NCBI GenBank assembly: GCA_019931185.1
Contig: JAINDK010000013.1
Location: 1 to 64,000 of the forward strand
Direction: 5' to 3'
DNA from: Bryobacter sp. CoA8 C33
Lineage (GTDB): Bacteria; Acidobacteriota; Terriglobia; Bryobacterales; Bryobacteraceae
Length of the DNA stretch: 64,000 bases
Shown: one piece after another, positions 27,309-37,154 of the stretch
Layout of the letters: every line of letters starts with the position of its first letter
Numbering within the stretch: position 1 is the stretch's first letter
Position numbers and translations under genes: made by a program
Notes under the pieces: generated by a model
What the model saw: only the letters and a program-made list of their open reading frames with translations
Told to the model about the DNA's origin: nothing
Databases searched by the model: none

Positions 27309-28643
27309 CTATTCTGCTTCGACAATGACAATCAACTCGATCTCCGGCACCGGAAACTCCCCTGGCACATACACTCCCACCTGCTTGATCTTGGCAATTT
27401 GCTGCCAACAGGGACCGGCCCGGGAGATCGAAAAATACTGCATTTCCGTTCGAGTCTGAATCTCACTCGGCGGAATTGGCAGATGGCTCAACTCAAGTCC
27501 GGGATGAGCCCCCTGCACCAGACGCTCAATGAAATCGCGGGAACAGACCTTCACCAACCGCGGCGTTTGCAAAATCAAAACACTCTCCGCTGTCTGCGCC
27601 CGGATACCCAATATCCACTTTGCCTTCCCCAGACAGCGATCGTCCCCCACCTCGCTTTCGTAGAGATAAGGGGAATAAAGACGAAGTGGAATCTGCTGCG
27701 CCGACGAAGGGAGTATCGTCTCAAGAGCCTCCCGGATATGCTTATCAAGCAGCGGGAAACAACGCTCCGGCTCGAGATGATCGTACAACGGAAGATCGGC
27801 CGGGTCCTTGCGCAGGTTGAAGGTGCAAAGAGCACCACCCAGCTTGAGAAGCTGCCGGTACAGTTCCTCGGGATGGCCTTTCTTAACCAGTGCCGTGTGC
27901 CGCAGATCCGCCAGCGAAGAGTTGATGCAGTGCAGATACCAGAAGCTTGCTACATCCCGCTGGCTCATTCCGCCCAGCTTCGCGCTGGCCCTCTCTGGGC
28001 GCAATGCCATCGCTTTGGCGGTTAGTATTTCCACCAGCCGGTTGAGCAGGATCAGCAACCGCCGCGAGCCCTGTATGGTAACCAGGGGAGGTATAAAGTC
28101 CGGATCGAAAATCAAGTTACCCGCCCCGTCACGCATCACCCGGCCGATCGGCATCGAGCTCAGACCAGAACTCAGTTCGGAATCGAGAAGGAGCTGAAAA
28201 TTCTTCCGCCCCACCGTCACCGGCCGCTCCTCCGCACCGCCATTCTCATCCACCATCATGCGCTCATCTGGCGCGAAGCGCGTCTGCGATCCGGAGCAGT
28301 TCGCCCCTCCGAATACATACGTCGGCAACGACAGATGCACCGTGGCGAAACGGGCTACCGGACTGATCAGTTCGGCGATGGGACGGCTTTGCGGCAAAAC
28401 GTCTGATTCGGGCATTACAAACGCCAAACCATCCGGCATGAACCCTCGGGCATGCAGCAGCTCCAACCGCCCATTCTTCAGAGCTTCCGCACTCCACTCG
28501 ATGCCGGCAAATCCATAGGCGGAATAATGCAGCGACTGCGAAGTGAAGTCAATCAGATCCTCGAAATATCGCTTCTGCGCCTGAAAGTGATGAGGCGCGA
28601 GGTGCATTCCTTCAGACCAAACAACACGAGAAAGTTGCTTCAT
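27309..28643 (-). CDS. tssK: Type VI secretion baseplate protein TssK
   Basis: 444 residues with the start typical of TssK (VVWSEGMHLAPHHFQAQKRYFE) and conserved RPIAELISPVARFATVHLSLP, SFWYLHCINSSLADLRH and HPEELYRQLLKLGGALCTF. TssK connects the T6SS baseplate to TssL/TssM. It is the first gene of the T6SS run here; its start is 53 bases from the divergent GEFTRM-protein gene. No sheath, tube, ATPase or spike genes occur in the window, so the rest of the system must lie elsewhere. Confidence 0.92.
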   Translation of the reverse strand: MKQLSRVVWSEGMHLAPHHFQAQKRYFEDLIDFTSQSLHYSAYGFAGIEWSAEALKNGRLELLHARGFMPDGLAFVMPESDVLPQSRPIAELISPVARFATVHLSLPTYVFGGANCSGSQTRFAPDERMMVDENGGAEERPVTVGRKNFQLLLDSELSSGLSSMPIGRVMRDGAGNLIFDPDFIPPLVTIQGSRRLLILLNRLVEILTAKAMALRPERASAKLGGMSQRDVASFWYLHCINSSLADLRHTALVKKGHPEELYRQLLKLGGALCTFNLRKDPADLPLYDHLEPERCFPLLDKHIREALETILPSSAQQIPLRLYSPYLYESEVGDDRCLGKAKWILGIRAQTAESVLILQTPRLVKVCSRDFIERLVQGAHPGLELSHLPIPPSEIQTRTEMQYFSISRAGPCWQQIAKIKQVGVYVPGEFPVPEIELIVIVEAE

Positions 28644-28696
28644 CGCCGTTGAGTTCTCAGGCTATCATAAAGGCACGATTTCAAAGGTTTATTCTC

Positions 28697-30175
28697 ATGT
28701 CCTTCGAGTCCACCTACCAATTGGTTGCCCCCGTTTCCGACACAGCCGACGCGCTTTGCTACAAAGCGATTCAGAAACTCACCGGCGAGGAGGTTTGGAT
28801 CCATATCGTCAGGACCACGGGGACCGGCATCCTGGAAAGCGCCCAAAAAGCAAATGCGGTGCCAGGTTTTGCTGAAAAGCCCGTTCTCGAAGTCGTACGG
28901 GAGGGCGCGAAAGCCTACATCGTTACCCGGCCACTTCCTCCCGGGGCGAGCCTTCGCGATTGGCTGGCCAGCCTTTCGCAAGTCAAGACCCCCGACCCAA
29001 TGCAAATGACGGGGGCCTTCCGCCTGGATCACCTCCCTAACATGTCGGCCGACCTGCCAACCATGCAGATGCCAGCTTTCGCTCCGCCGCCGCAGCCGCA
29101 GCAACCACCCCTGCCTCCGCCTCCCGAGCCACCCCCTCCTCCCGCTCCAATCCCGGCTCCGGCCTCGACGGGTGAGTTTACTCGTGTCTTCGAGACGCCA
29201 AACCCGCTCGCGCCACCACCATCCACGCTCCCCGCTCCACCAACCACAAGTCCGGAACCCGGCGAATTCACCCGAATGTTTCAGACACCCGGCCCCGTGG
29301 CTCCTCCACCCTTCATCCCCCCTCCCGCCGCAAGAAATGAACCGGGAGAATTCACCCGCATGTTTCAATCGCCGCTGGCCCAATCCACTCCCGCACCGGT
29401 CAATCCGATCTCCCATCCCGTAGCCCCACCCCAGTCGGAACAGGCTGGAGAGTTTACGCGCATGTTTCGCTCCGTCGAGCCATCTTCTGTTTTTTCCGGA
29501 TCAGAAACCGCCCCCCCTCCTCCCTCTCCGTCCAGCTCAGCCGGCCCAGGAGACTTCACACGTCTTCTGCAAACGCCTCCCGCGCCAGTGTCCGACGCGC
29601 CTCTTCCTGCTTCCCCCGCCCCGCCGCTGGTTCCGCCGGCGCCAACTGCCATGCCGCCACTGCCTGGGCCATCCTTTACCTCACCCTCCGTCGCGGCCCC
29701 AAGCTTCACTCCTCCCTCTATCGGACCTTCTCTCACGCCCCCGTCTTTTTCCCCGCCGCTCATCCATCCCTCATCTGGCGGGAGCGAGCCTTTTCCCGAA
29801 AATTTCGCGGGCCCGCTCCCTGTCAATCCTGGTTCGGTGCAACCGGGTTTGCTGTCCGGCGCAGAGAGCGCCACTCAGTTCTTCCGTGCCCCCGGTTCCA
29901 CTCCGTCCGCGATGCCCGGAGCCATGCCGCCTCCCGCCTCCGGTCCGGGCGAATTCACTCGCATGATGCAGGCGCCCTCCCCGGCCTCCGTCCCTGCCGT
30001 TGGTGTTCCCCAACCTCAACCCCAAGGCCCGGAGGCCCCTCCGCCGGCGGTCTTCTCGCAAACCCCTCCTCCCACGGCAGGCCGGAAAATCAATCTCTGG
30101 TTGATCCTGGGAAATGTGGTCATCGTCTTGATGATCATCCTTCTCATCGTCGTCATCATGAAGTCCAGCCGTTAG
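28697..30175 (+). CDS. Pro-rich tail-anchored protein with six GEFTRM-type motifs
   Basis: 492 residues from ATG 28697; the frame extends back to 28649 but those codons lie in the tssK promoter region. Residues 1-110 form a compact alpha/beta domain of unknown type (SFESTYQLVAPVSDTADAL, EVWIHIVRTTG, AYIVTRPLPPGASLRDWL). The middle 330 residues are Pro-rich and disordered and carry six copies of a short motif: TGEFTRVFETP, PGEFTRMFQTP, PGEFTRMFQSP, AGEFTRMFRSV, PGDFTRLLQTP and PGEFTRMMQAP. The last 25 residues are one membrane helix (LILGNVVIVLMIILLIVVI) with a short KSSR tail. The conserved Thr in each motif is a plausible phosphorylation site for the nearby PpkA-like kinase; this is inference. 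Divergent from tssK. Confidence 0.82.
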   Translation: MSFESTYQLVAPVSDTADALCYKAIQKLTGEEVWIHIVRTTGTGILESAQKANAVPGFAEKPVLEVVREGAKAYIVTRPLPPGASLRDWLASLSQVKTPDPMQMTGAFRLDHLPNMSADLPTMQMPAFAPPPQPQQPPLPPPPEPPPPPAPIPAPASTGEFTRVFETPNPLAPPPSTLPAPPTTSPEPGEFTRMFQTPGPVAPPPFIPPPAARNEPGEFTRMFQSPLAQSTPAPVNPISHPVAPPQSEQAGEFTRMFRSVEPSSVFSGSETAPPPPSPSSSAGPGDFTRLLQTPPAPVSDAPLPASPAPPLVPPAPTAMPPLPGPSFTSPSVAAPSFTPPSIGPSLTPPSFSPPLIHPSSGGSEPFPENFAGPLPVNPGSVQPGLLSGAESATQFFRAPGSTPSAMPGAMPPPASGPGEFTRMMQAPSPASVPAVGVPQPQPQGPEAPPPAVFSQTPPPTAGRKINLWLILGNVVIVLMIILLIVVIMKSSR

Positions 30176-30196
30176 ACGGCTCTCCGCGATCCGCCT

Positions 30197-32023
30197 TCAT
30201 TTTGCTTGCAGGTCTCGCCCGGCCAGACTCGTGAAATCTTCACCCGGATTGATGAACTGATTTCGTTCAAAGGCGTGCTGCCGGTCGTGCAACTCCCGAT
30301 AGCGGCCGCCAATCGCCATCAATTCCGCGTGTTTACCCCGCTCCACTATGGCGCCGCCTTCAATCACCAGAATCTGGTCGGCCGCGCGAATCGTCGACAA
30401 ACGATGCGCGATCACAAAAGTCGTTCGCCCGTTGCGCAAATGCGACAACGCTTGCTGAATCAACGCCTCGCTCTCACTGTCCAGGCTCGAGGTCGCTTCA
30501 TCCAGAATCAGGATACGCGGATCCGCCAGTATCGCCCGGGCAATCGCTACCCGTTGGCGCTGCCCTCCTGAAAGCTTCACCCCCCGCTCCCCGACAACCG
30601 TGTCGTAGCCCTTTTCAAAGCGCTGTATGAACTCATCACAATGCGCTACCCGGCAGGCCGCCTCGATTTCCGCCCGGCTCGCTCCCGGGTTCGCGAAACT
30701 GATGTTGTCCGCTATCGTGCCGTCAAACAGAAAATTGTCCTGAAACACCACACCCAGGTTCGAGCGGTATTCCCGCATCCGCAATTGCGACAACTCCCGG
30801 CCATCGACCAGTATGCGACCCGATTGCGGTTGGTTGAAGTTCATCACTAGACTGATGAGTGTGCTCTTGCCCGATCCCGAGGATCCTACCAGCGCTGTCG
30901 TCGATCCAGCCGGAGCCTCGAACGAAATATGCCGCAGCACCGGCGCCCCGGGCTGATACTCAAAACTCACATCCTCAAACTTGATGTGCCCTTCCAAGTC
31001 TCCCGCCGCCTGACGGTTAGCATCGTCGCTATCCTCAGTCTTTAAGTCCAATACTTCCCGGATCCGGTCCAATCCCGCTAGAGCCTCGGTGATCTGCGTT
31101 CCGATCGATGCAAGCTCGACCACCGGCATCGTCATCATCCCCGTGAAGGCGACATACATGAACAGATCCCCCAGCGTCATCTCCCCTCGAATCACGCTCG
31201 AGCCACCGACAAAAAAGATCACCATCCCGATCGCGCCCACGATCATCGACGAAAATGCCATCACAAAGGAGACGCCCGTCATCGACCGCGCAATGTTCCG
31301 GAATAACTGGTGCACGCCGCGGGCAAAGACAAGTTTCTCGCGGCGCTCCGCCGTATACGCTTTCACAACGCGAATGCCGCCCAGGCTCTCCGACAACCGC
31401 CCAGTCACCTGGCTCTGAATCTCGCCCCGCTCACGGAACAACGGACGCAGCCGCTTGAACGCCATCGAAAGCACAATGCCGAAAACCGCCAGCACGGCAA
31501 TCGTGATCAGCGTCATGCTCCAGTTCAGGTAAAGCAGGACTGCCAAACACAAACTCGCCGTCACTAGGCCTCCCAATAACTGCACCACACCCGTGCCGAC
31601 CAGATTGCGCACCCCTTCGGCGTCCTGCATGATCCGCGATATCAACTGCCCCGTCTTCATCGCGTCGAAGTAGCTCACCGGAAGCCGCTCGATATGCTCA
31701 TGCACGCGTTTTCTCATTTCGGTAATCGCGCGCTGCGCTGCCACGCCCAGTATCTGCGACAGCGCAAATGCCGTCACGGCCTGCAGCATCGTCGCCACCA
31801 AAGCCGCCAGCGCAACCAGCCACAGTAACTCCTGCCGGCTCTTACCAATCACCTCATCAATCAGAAATTTCGTCGAAGCCGGCAGCACCAAACTGAGTGA
31901 CCGGCTGATTAGCATCAGGCTCAAGCCGAAGGCCAGACGCCAACGATGCGTCCAAAGCAACTGGCGTGTCTCCGCCAGGGCCTTCGAATAGTTGATTTTC
32001 TTCTTATCTGCTTTGGGCTGCAT
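30197..32023 (-). CDS. MsbA-type ABC exporter (membrane and ATPase domains fused)
   Basis: 608-residue half-transporter that works as a homodimer. Residues about 25-330 hold six membrane helices; residues about 360-590 are the ATPase with Walker A GSSGSGKST, Q-loop VFQDNFLFDGT, signature LSGGQRQR, Walker B ILILDEATS and switch His in VIAHRLST. Related to MsbA lipid exporters and multidrug exporters; the substrate cannot be read. It is convergent with the GEFTRM gene and follows the DUF1501 gene on the same strand after 40 bases. Confidence 0.92.
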   Translation of the reverse strand: MQPKADKKKINYSKALAETRQLLWTHRWRLAFGLSLMLISRSLSLVLPASTKFLIDEVIGKSRQELLWLVALAALVATMLQAVTAFALSQILGVAAQRAITEMRKRVHEHIERLPVSYFDAMKTGQLISRIMQDAEGVRNLVGTGVVQLLGGLVTASLCLAVLLYLNWSMTLITIAVLAVFGIVLSMAFKRLRPLFRERGEIQSQVTGRLSESLGGIRVVKAYTAERREKLVFARGVHQLFRNIARSMTGVSFVMAFSSMIVGAIGMVIFFVGGSSVIRGEMTLGDLFMYVAFTGMMTMPVVELASIGTQITEALAGLDRIREVLDLKTEDSDDANRQAAGDLEGHIKFEDVSFEYQPGAPVLRHISFEAPAGSTTALVGSSGSGKSTLISLVMNFNQPQSGRILVDGRELSQLRMREYRSNLGVVFQDNFLFDGTIADNISFANPGASRAEIEAACRVAHCDEFIQRFEKGYDTVVGERGVKLSGGQRQRVAIARAILADPRILILDEATSSLDSESEALIQQALSHLRNGRTTFVIAHRLSTIRAADQILVIEGGAIVERGKHAELMAIGGRYRELHDRQHAFERNQFINPGEDFTSLAGRDLQAK

Positions 32024-32062
32024 CTGGCGCCCTTCTATTCTCCCAGAACCAGCCGGACCGCA

Positions 32063-33478
32063 TCAGGCGCAGAGTTTCTTCACGACGTTGCCATGCACAT
32101 CCGTCAGGCGGAAATCGCGGCCCATGTGCCGGTAAGTCAGTCGCAGGTGGTCCATGCCTAACAGATGCAGAATCGTGGCCTGCAAATCCCAGACATCGAT
32201 CTTGTCCTCGACGATGTTCAAGCCCAACTCGTCAGTCTTGCCGATTACTTGACCAGGCTTGATACCCGCGCCCGCCATCCAGATCGAATACCCATTCGGA
32301 TGGTGGTCCCGGCCGGCATTGTCGGCTTCCTCGGGCCGCCGAATCTCCGACATCGGCGTCCGGCCGAATTCCCCGCCCCAAACCACGAGCGTTTCCTCCA
32401 GTAATCCCCGCTGCTTCAAGTCATTCAGCAGCGCGCCCGTCGGCTGGTCGGTCTGCTCGCACATCTTCGGCAATCCATTGTTGATCGCCGAATGATGGTC
32501 CCACCCCGAATGCGCCACCAGCACAAACCGCACCCCACGCTCCACCAGGCGGCGCGCCAACAGTAGATTCGTCCCATATTGCTGCGAGGCCTTCTTGTTG
32601 ATGCCGTACATCTCAATCGTCGCCGGGGATTCCTTGCTCAAGTCCACCAGCTCCGGTCCCGCCGATTGCATCCGGTAGGCCAACTCATAGGAGTGAATGC
32701 GCGATGCAATCTCGGCATCCCCCGTGCGCTCCAGATGTTCAGCGTTCAGGTCCTTGAGCGCATCGAGCCGCTCGCGCTGCGCCGCCTCCGGCATCCCCTT
32801 CGGACTGGACAAATATAAGATCGGATCGCCACTCGAGCGGAGGTTCGTGCCTTGATAGAGCGACGGCAAGAATCCGTTTGTCCATAAGTCGGACCCAGCG
32901 CTCGATCCCGGGCCGGACTGCAGAGCGACAAAAGCCGGCAGGTTCTTCGATTCCGAACCAAGGCCATAGGTCACCCACGAACCCATCGAAGGCCGTCCCC
33001 CCGTCATGTGTCCTGAAAACAACAACAACTGCCCCGGATGATGATTGAAGGCCTCCGAATGCATCGACCGGATCAGGCAAATATCGTCGGCATGACTTGC
33101 CGTGTGCGGAATCAAGTCCGACAACTCCGCTCCGCTCTGGCCGAAGCGGGCGAATTTACGCGGCGAGGCCAGGATCTTCGCGCTGGGTTTGATGAAGGCT
33201 AGCTTCAAGTCCTTCGTCATGGATGGGGGCAGTGATTGTCCATGCCATCGCTGCAACTCCGGCTTGGGATCAAACAGATCCATTTGCGACGGAGCGCCTT
33301 CCTGAAACAGGAAAATCACATTCTTCGCCTTCGGCTTGTAGTGCGGCGCCTTCGCAGCCAGCGGGTCGTTCACCGCGCCCGTCATCAACTCGGCCAACGC
33401 CAACGTTCCCATGCCGGCCAGCGACCGTCTCAGAAAATCCCGCCTCAGGTGTGTCTCAATGATTTGTTGCGAATTCAT
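32063..33478 (-). CDS. DUF1501 protein with twin-arginine signal
   Basis: 471 residues from ATG 33478, which has AAGGAG six bases upstream; the longer frame to 33550 overlaps the upstream gene. RRDFLRRSLAGMGTLALAEL is a Tat signal. The fold is sulfatase/alkaline-phosphatase-like (NVIFLFQEGAPSQMDLFDPK, HHPGQLLLFSGHMTGGRPSMG, LVVWGGEFGRTPMSE, DHHPNGYSIWMAGAGIKPG). DUF1501 genes almost always accompany the large PSD1 cytochrome gene, as here, 14 bases upstream, and the pair is frequent in Planctomycetes, Verrucomicrobia and Acidobacteria. Activity unproven; a role in degrading complex organic matter is often suggested. Confidence 0.92.
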   Translation of the reverse strand: MNSQQIIETHLRRDFLRRSLAGMGTLALAELMTGAVNDPLAAKAPHYKPKAKNVIFLFQEGAPSQMDLFDPKPELQRWHGQSLPPSMTKDLKLAFIKPSAKILASPRKFARFGQSGAELSDLIPHTASHADDICLIRSMHSEAFNHHPGQLLLFSGHMTGGRPSMGSWVTYGLGSESKNLPAFVALQSGPGSSAGSDLWTNGFLPSLYQGTNLRSSGDPILYLSSPKGMPEAAQRERLDALKDLNAEHLERTGDAEIASRIHSYELAYRMQSAGPELVDLSKESPATIEMYGINKKASQQYGTNLLLARRLVERGVRFVLVAHSGWDHHSAINNGLPKMCEQTDQPTGALLNDLKQRGLLEETLVVWGGEFGRTPMSEIRRPEEADNAGRDHHPNGYSIWMAGAGIKPGQVIGKTDELGLNIVEDKIDVWDLQATILHLLGMDHLRLTYRHMGRDFRLTDVHGNVVKKLCA

Positions 33479-33492
33479 GCGCGGCTCCTTGT

Positions 33493-36057
33493 CTATTCCC
33501 GGGTGATGAACTCGTCGAGGTTCATCAGCACACTCGCTAGCGTGGTCCAAACAGCCATTTCAAGCGGCGTCGAACCATCGGGTTGATGGGGCGCCAGTTG
33601 CGCGATCGATTGCGCATCGTCGGCCAGCAGCTTCCGTTGCCGGTCATAATAAAGCCGCAGGCGCGATACTTCGGCGGCCGATGGCGCCCGGCCCAGCGCT
33701 TCACGGTAGGCGAAATTCAACCGTGGCTCGAAATCCCCGCGAGCCTCAACGAGCAGCCGCGCCGAGAAAGCTTGCGCTGCCTCGAGAAAGGCCGGGTCAT
33801 TCAGCAGATTGAGCGCCTGCAAAGGTGTATTCGAGCGGTCGCGGCGACACGCTGTCACGCTCGCCTTCGGAGCATCGAAGTTGACCAGCAGGGGATAGGG
33901 AGTTGTGCGCAAGAACTGTATGTACAGGCCCCGCCGGTAGCGGTTTTCGCCTTTCTCCTCAGGCCATGCCGTACCCCAGCCACGCGATCCATAGCCCGCC
34001 TCGAGCACCCCCGCTGGCAGTGGGGGATGAATACCCGGTCCACCAATCTTTCCCGTTAGTAGTCCGCTTACCCGCAACGCCGAATCCCGGATCAGTTCTC
34101 CCGGCAGGCGCAGCCGGCTCTGCCGAGCCAGCAACGCATTGCTGGGATCCTTTTCGCTCAACTCCGGCCGGGCCTGCGAACTCTGCCGGTATGTCGCCGA
34201 AAGAACGATCGTGCGGATCAACTGTTTCCGGCTCCAACCACCCTCGCGAAACTCGACGGCCAGCCAATCAAGCAGTTCCGGATATACCGGCGCTTCACTC
34301 CGCAGACCAAAGTCCTCGCTCGACCGGGCCAAACCAGCACCGAACAATTCCTGCCAAATGCGATTCACGGCCACCCTCGCCGTCAATGGATTCTCCGGTG
34401 CCACCAGCCATTCCGCCAGATCGAGACGCGTTCCCGTCTTGGCCGGAATCGCCGGCAGCGCGGACAAGCTCGCCGCCTCCACCGCGATACCCGGGCTGCG
34501 GTAATCTCCTCGCAAACGGATGTAGGAAGGCGCTCTCACCGCCGCCTCCTCGATCGTCATCGCTTGCGACAGTTGCGGATACTCGCGCTTGAGTTCCTTC
34601 AACTTCCGCGCCAACTCGTCGAGCTTCAATTCTTTCCATCTCTTATTGCCCACGGCAAAGTGGTAGTTCGAAATGAAATGATCCGTGAGAATGGCTTGCT
34701 GCCGCGCCGTGCGCCGCCCCAGCGGGATCTGCACAATCTTGCCGCCATCCCCATCCTCGGTCAGCTTATTGACGCAATCCCAGGCAAGGTCCCAATCCGT
34801 CCGCTCGCCCGGATGAGCGATCGTGTACAGAATGTTCTTTTCCCAGTCGGCCTGTAATTCAGCTACCTTGTATTCCGCCAGCAATGCTTCCCGCTTGCGC
34901 TGGTGCTCGGCTTGCGTCTTCAGCCACGGTCCGATTTCCCCCGGCAGCGGAGCATCGATGTTGACCTCTTCCACATTGTCGAAGTATGCGAAGAGGGAAT
35001 AGAAATCCTTTTGCGAGATCGGGTCGTACTTGTGGTCGTGACACTGCGCACACGCTACCGTCAATCCGAGCCAAACCGATGCCACGGTACTGCTGCGGTC
35101 CGAGGTCGCCTCAAAACGGAACTGCCGGTCGTCGACTCCCCCCTCGCGATTGGTCAACGTGTTGCGGTGGAATCCGGTGGCCACCCGCGTCTCCGTCGTG
35201 GCGTTGGGCAGCAGGTCACCGGCAATCTGCTGGCGCGTGAATTCATCAAACGGCAGATCCCGGTTGATCGCATCGATCACCCAGTTCCGCCATCTCCACG
35301 CCCACGGCCGGATCCAGTCCTTTTCATAGCCATCGGAATCCGCGTAGCGCGCTTGGTCCAACCAGTGCCGCGCCCACTTTTCCCCGAAGTGAGGTGAGGC
35401 CAGCAACCGGTCCACCTCCCGCTCATATGCATCCGGACGATGGTCCGCCAGAAAACGCTCCGTCTCCTCGCGTGTCGGCGGCAATCCCGTGAGGTCCAAA
35501 CTCAGCCGGCGCAACAACAAACGGCGTTCCGCTTCCGGTGCCGCGACGATCTGCTCTTTGGCGAGACGAGCCAACACAAACTGGTCAACTGCATTGTGGC
35601 CACCAGCCACCGCCGGCACAGCGGGACGCACCAAGGGGCGAAACGCCCAATGCCGCGAAGCGGGCGCCTTGGCGGCGGATCTCGCCCGTAATGCCGCTGG
35701 CATCAGGGCTCCTTTATCAATCCACGTCTTCAGCGTGGCGATCTCCTCCGGCTTCAGACTTTTGCCGCCAGGCGGCATCGCCGGCGCCCCCTTGGCCCCG
35801 GAAATCCGCAAATACAAGGGACTTTCTTCGCTCTTTCCCGGCAGAATCGCCGCCCCGCTATAGCCTCCCTTCAATGCCTGCTCCGCATCATCGAGCCGGA
35901 ATCCGCTCTGCTGCATCCCTGCCCCGTGGCAACTGTAACAGTTCCGCCGCAGGATCGGCTGTACATCCCGGGTGAAATCGACGGCTGCTGAAGCCAAAGC
36001 AGCACCGGCGCAGAACACCCATACCATTCCCCAAGAGGAAAAATTCTTGCCGCTCAT
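33493..36057 (-). CDS. PSD1 / planctomycete-type cytochrome c protein (DUF1549, DUF1553)
   Basis: 854 residues exported by a signal peptide (MVWVFCAGAALASAA). Residues about 25-100 form a cytochrome c domain with one haem site CYSCH (in RRNCYSCHGAG) and MPPGG for the distal ligand region. DUF1549 follows (FVLARLAKEQI, RRLSLDLTGLPPTREE, RWARHWLDQARYADSDGYE) and then DUF1553 (LADWLVAPENPLTARVAVNR-type stretch, RRGLYIQFLRTTPYP, RSNTPLQALNLLNDP). Upstream is GGAG five bases before the ATG. It forms an operon with the DUF1501 gene. The partners are thought to act in the periplasm; substrate unknown. Confidence 0.93.
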   Translation of the reverse strand: MSGKNFSSWGMVWVFCAGAALASAAVDFTRDVQPILRRNCYSCHGAGMQQSGFRLDDAEQALKGGYSGAAILPGKSEESPLYLRISGAKGAPAMPPGGKSLKPEEIATLKTWIDKGALMPAALRARSAAKAPASRHWAFRPLVRPAVPAVAGGHNAVDQFVLARLAKEQIVAAPEAERRLLLRRLSLDLTGLPPTREETERFLADHRPDAYEREVDRLLASPHFGEKWARHWLDQARYADSDGYEKDWIRPWAWRWRNWVIDAINRDLPFDEFTRQQIAGDLLPNATTETRVATGFHRNTLTNREGGVDDRQFRFEATSDRSSTVASVWLGLTVACAQCHDHKYDPISQKDFYSLFAYFDNVEEVNIDAPLPGEIGPWLKTQAEHQRKREALLAEYKVAELQADWEKNILYTIAHPGERTDWDLAWDCVNKLTEDGDGGKIVQIPLGRRTARQQAILTDHFISNYHFAVGNKRWKELKLDELARKLKELKREYPQLSQAMTIEEAAVRAPSYIRLRGDYRSPGIAVEAASLSALPAIPAKTGTRLDLAEWLVAPENPLTARVAVNRIWQELFGAGLARSSEDFGLRSEAPVYPELLDWLAVEFREGGWSRKQLIRTIVLSATYRQSSQARPELSEKDPSNALLARQSRLRLPGELIRDSALRVSGLLTGKIGGPGIHPPLPAGVLEAGYGSRGWGTAWPEEKGENRYRRGLYIQFLRTTPYPLLVNFDAPKASVTACRRDRSNTPLQALNLLNDPAFLEAAQAFSARLLVEARGDFEPRLNFAYREALGRAPSAAEVSRLRLYYDRQRKLLADDAQSIAQLAPHQPDGSTPLEMAVWTTLASVLMNLDEFITRE

Positions 36058-37151
36058 GAAAACTCCACTAAGAAATCACTATATTGCAGACCAAGCACGG
36101 TGACTAGCTCAACACTATTATCTCCCTCGTTCCCCTTGCTTCCTGCCAGCCTCTATTATTTCTTCCCCCACATATTCACCACGCCTGCTTGCCAACTCGA
36201 CGCCTTGCCTGCCTGGTCAATCTCAATACCGTCAACTCCTCGCGAGCAAAACTCTCCCCGGCGGAGGCCTTCCACACGTAAATCGAACCCGGCCGCGGGA
36301 GCAGCACGCCCAGCAAATTACCATACTAAGCCGATCCGATCCTCTTGTCCGTCTGAATCTCGACAAAAACTCTTCGAACCGAACCCAGATACGTCCGATT
36401 CTCTTTCGCAAACCTCCGCCATCGCAGACTACCGCCCGCCTGCTCGCTTGAAGAGTATCCGGAACTTCGAATTCACGGGGACCTGTCCCCGGCTTGACAA
36501 AGCTGTGACTCTGTCGACGCCGCAACGGGGAAAACCCGGCCCATAGCCATCAGGCTTACCCTGCCGCGCGAGCACTAAGCAGAACAAGCTTGTCTCCTCA
36601 CCACGACAGCAGCATGGCCGGTGGCGATGCGTCGCGGACCGAAGCAATGACGATCACATCTGAATACTCCTTGATTCCGGTCCGTTTGCACCCGATGCTC
36701 CGAAACGAGTTACCCTATCTTCCTTCATCTTGCCTGCGCGCAGGGGCTTCCGCATTCCACCGCCCGGACTAGCGCTACCTTCCCTGGGCCACATCCGTTA
36801 CGCCATGCTGACATGCTGCTACACAATCCAGCGTTCCGGCTTACCCGCCATCCGGAAGCATCCAGGCGAAAGGACCGAGGTCTGCTTCAACCGATGCCAT
36901 TTCTCAATCGGCCCACCTGGACTTGAGCCGCTGCGGCCAGCGAACCTGCTGCTCGGCGAGGCTCGATTCCTTTTGCGGCTCCTAACTCACAAACACCGCC
37001 CCACCGATCCGCGCGAAATCATTCACACAGTTTCACCATTTTTTGATTATTTCTTAAACCATTGATTTTATGCAGCTTACGCTTACTTTTTCAGTCGCCT
37101 TACCGGCCCCTTCGCCCCGGCTCGCCCCCCCGGTCTGCTAGCGTTGGCCTC
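36058..37151. other. Gene-poor gap, with a short GGGGAC/GTCCCC palindrome
   Basis: About 1.1 kb with only short frames of poor composition (Ser/Pro-rich translations without motifs) on either strand. A 16-bp inverted repeat, CGGGGACCTGTCCCCG, occurs at 36476-36491. The region presumably includes promoters for the PSD1 gene at the left end and the orphan gene at the right end. No RNA gene was recognised. Confidence 0.5.
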
Positions 37152-37154
37152 GTG

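Noticed and set aside
36100-36546. 148-residue plus-strand frame in the gap before the orphan gene
   Set aside because: Ser/Pro/Thr-rich with no ribosome site or domain; composition is noncoding-like.
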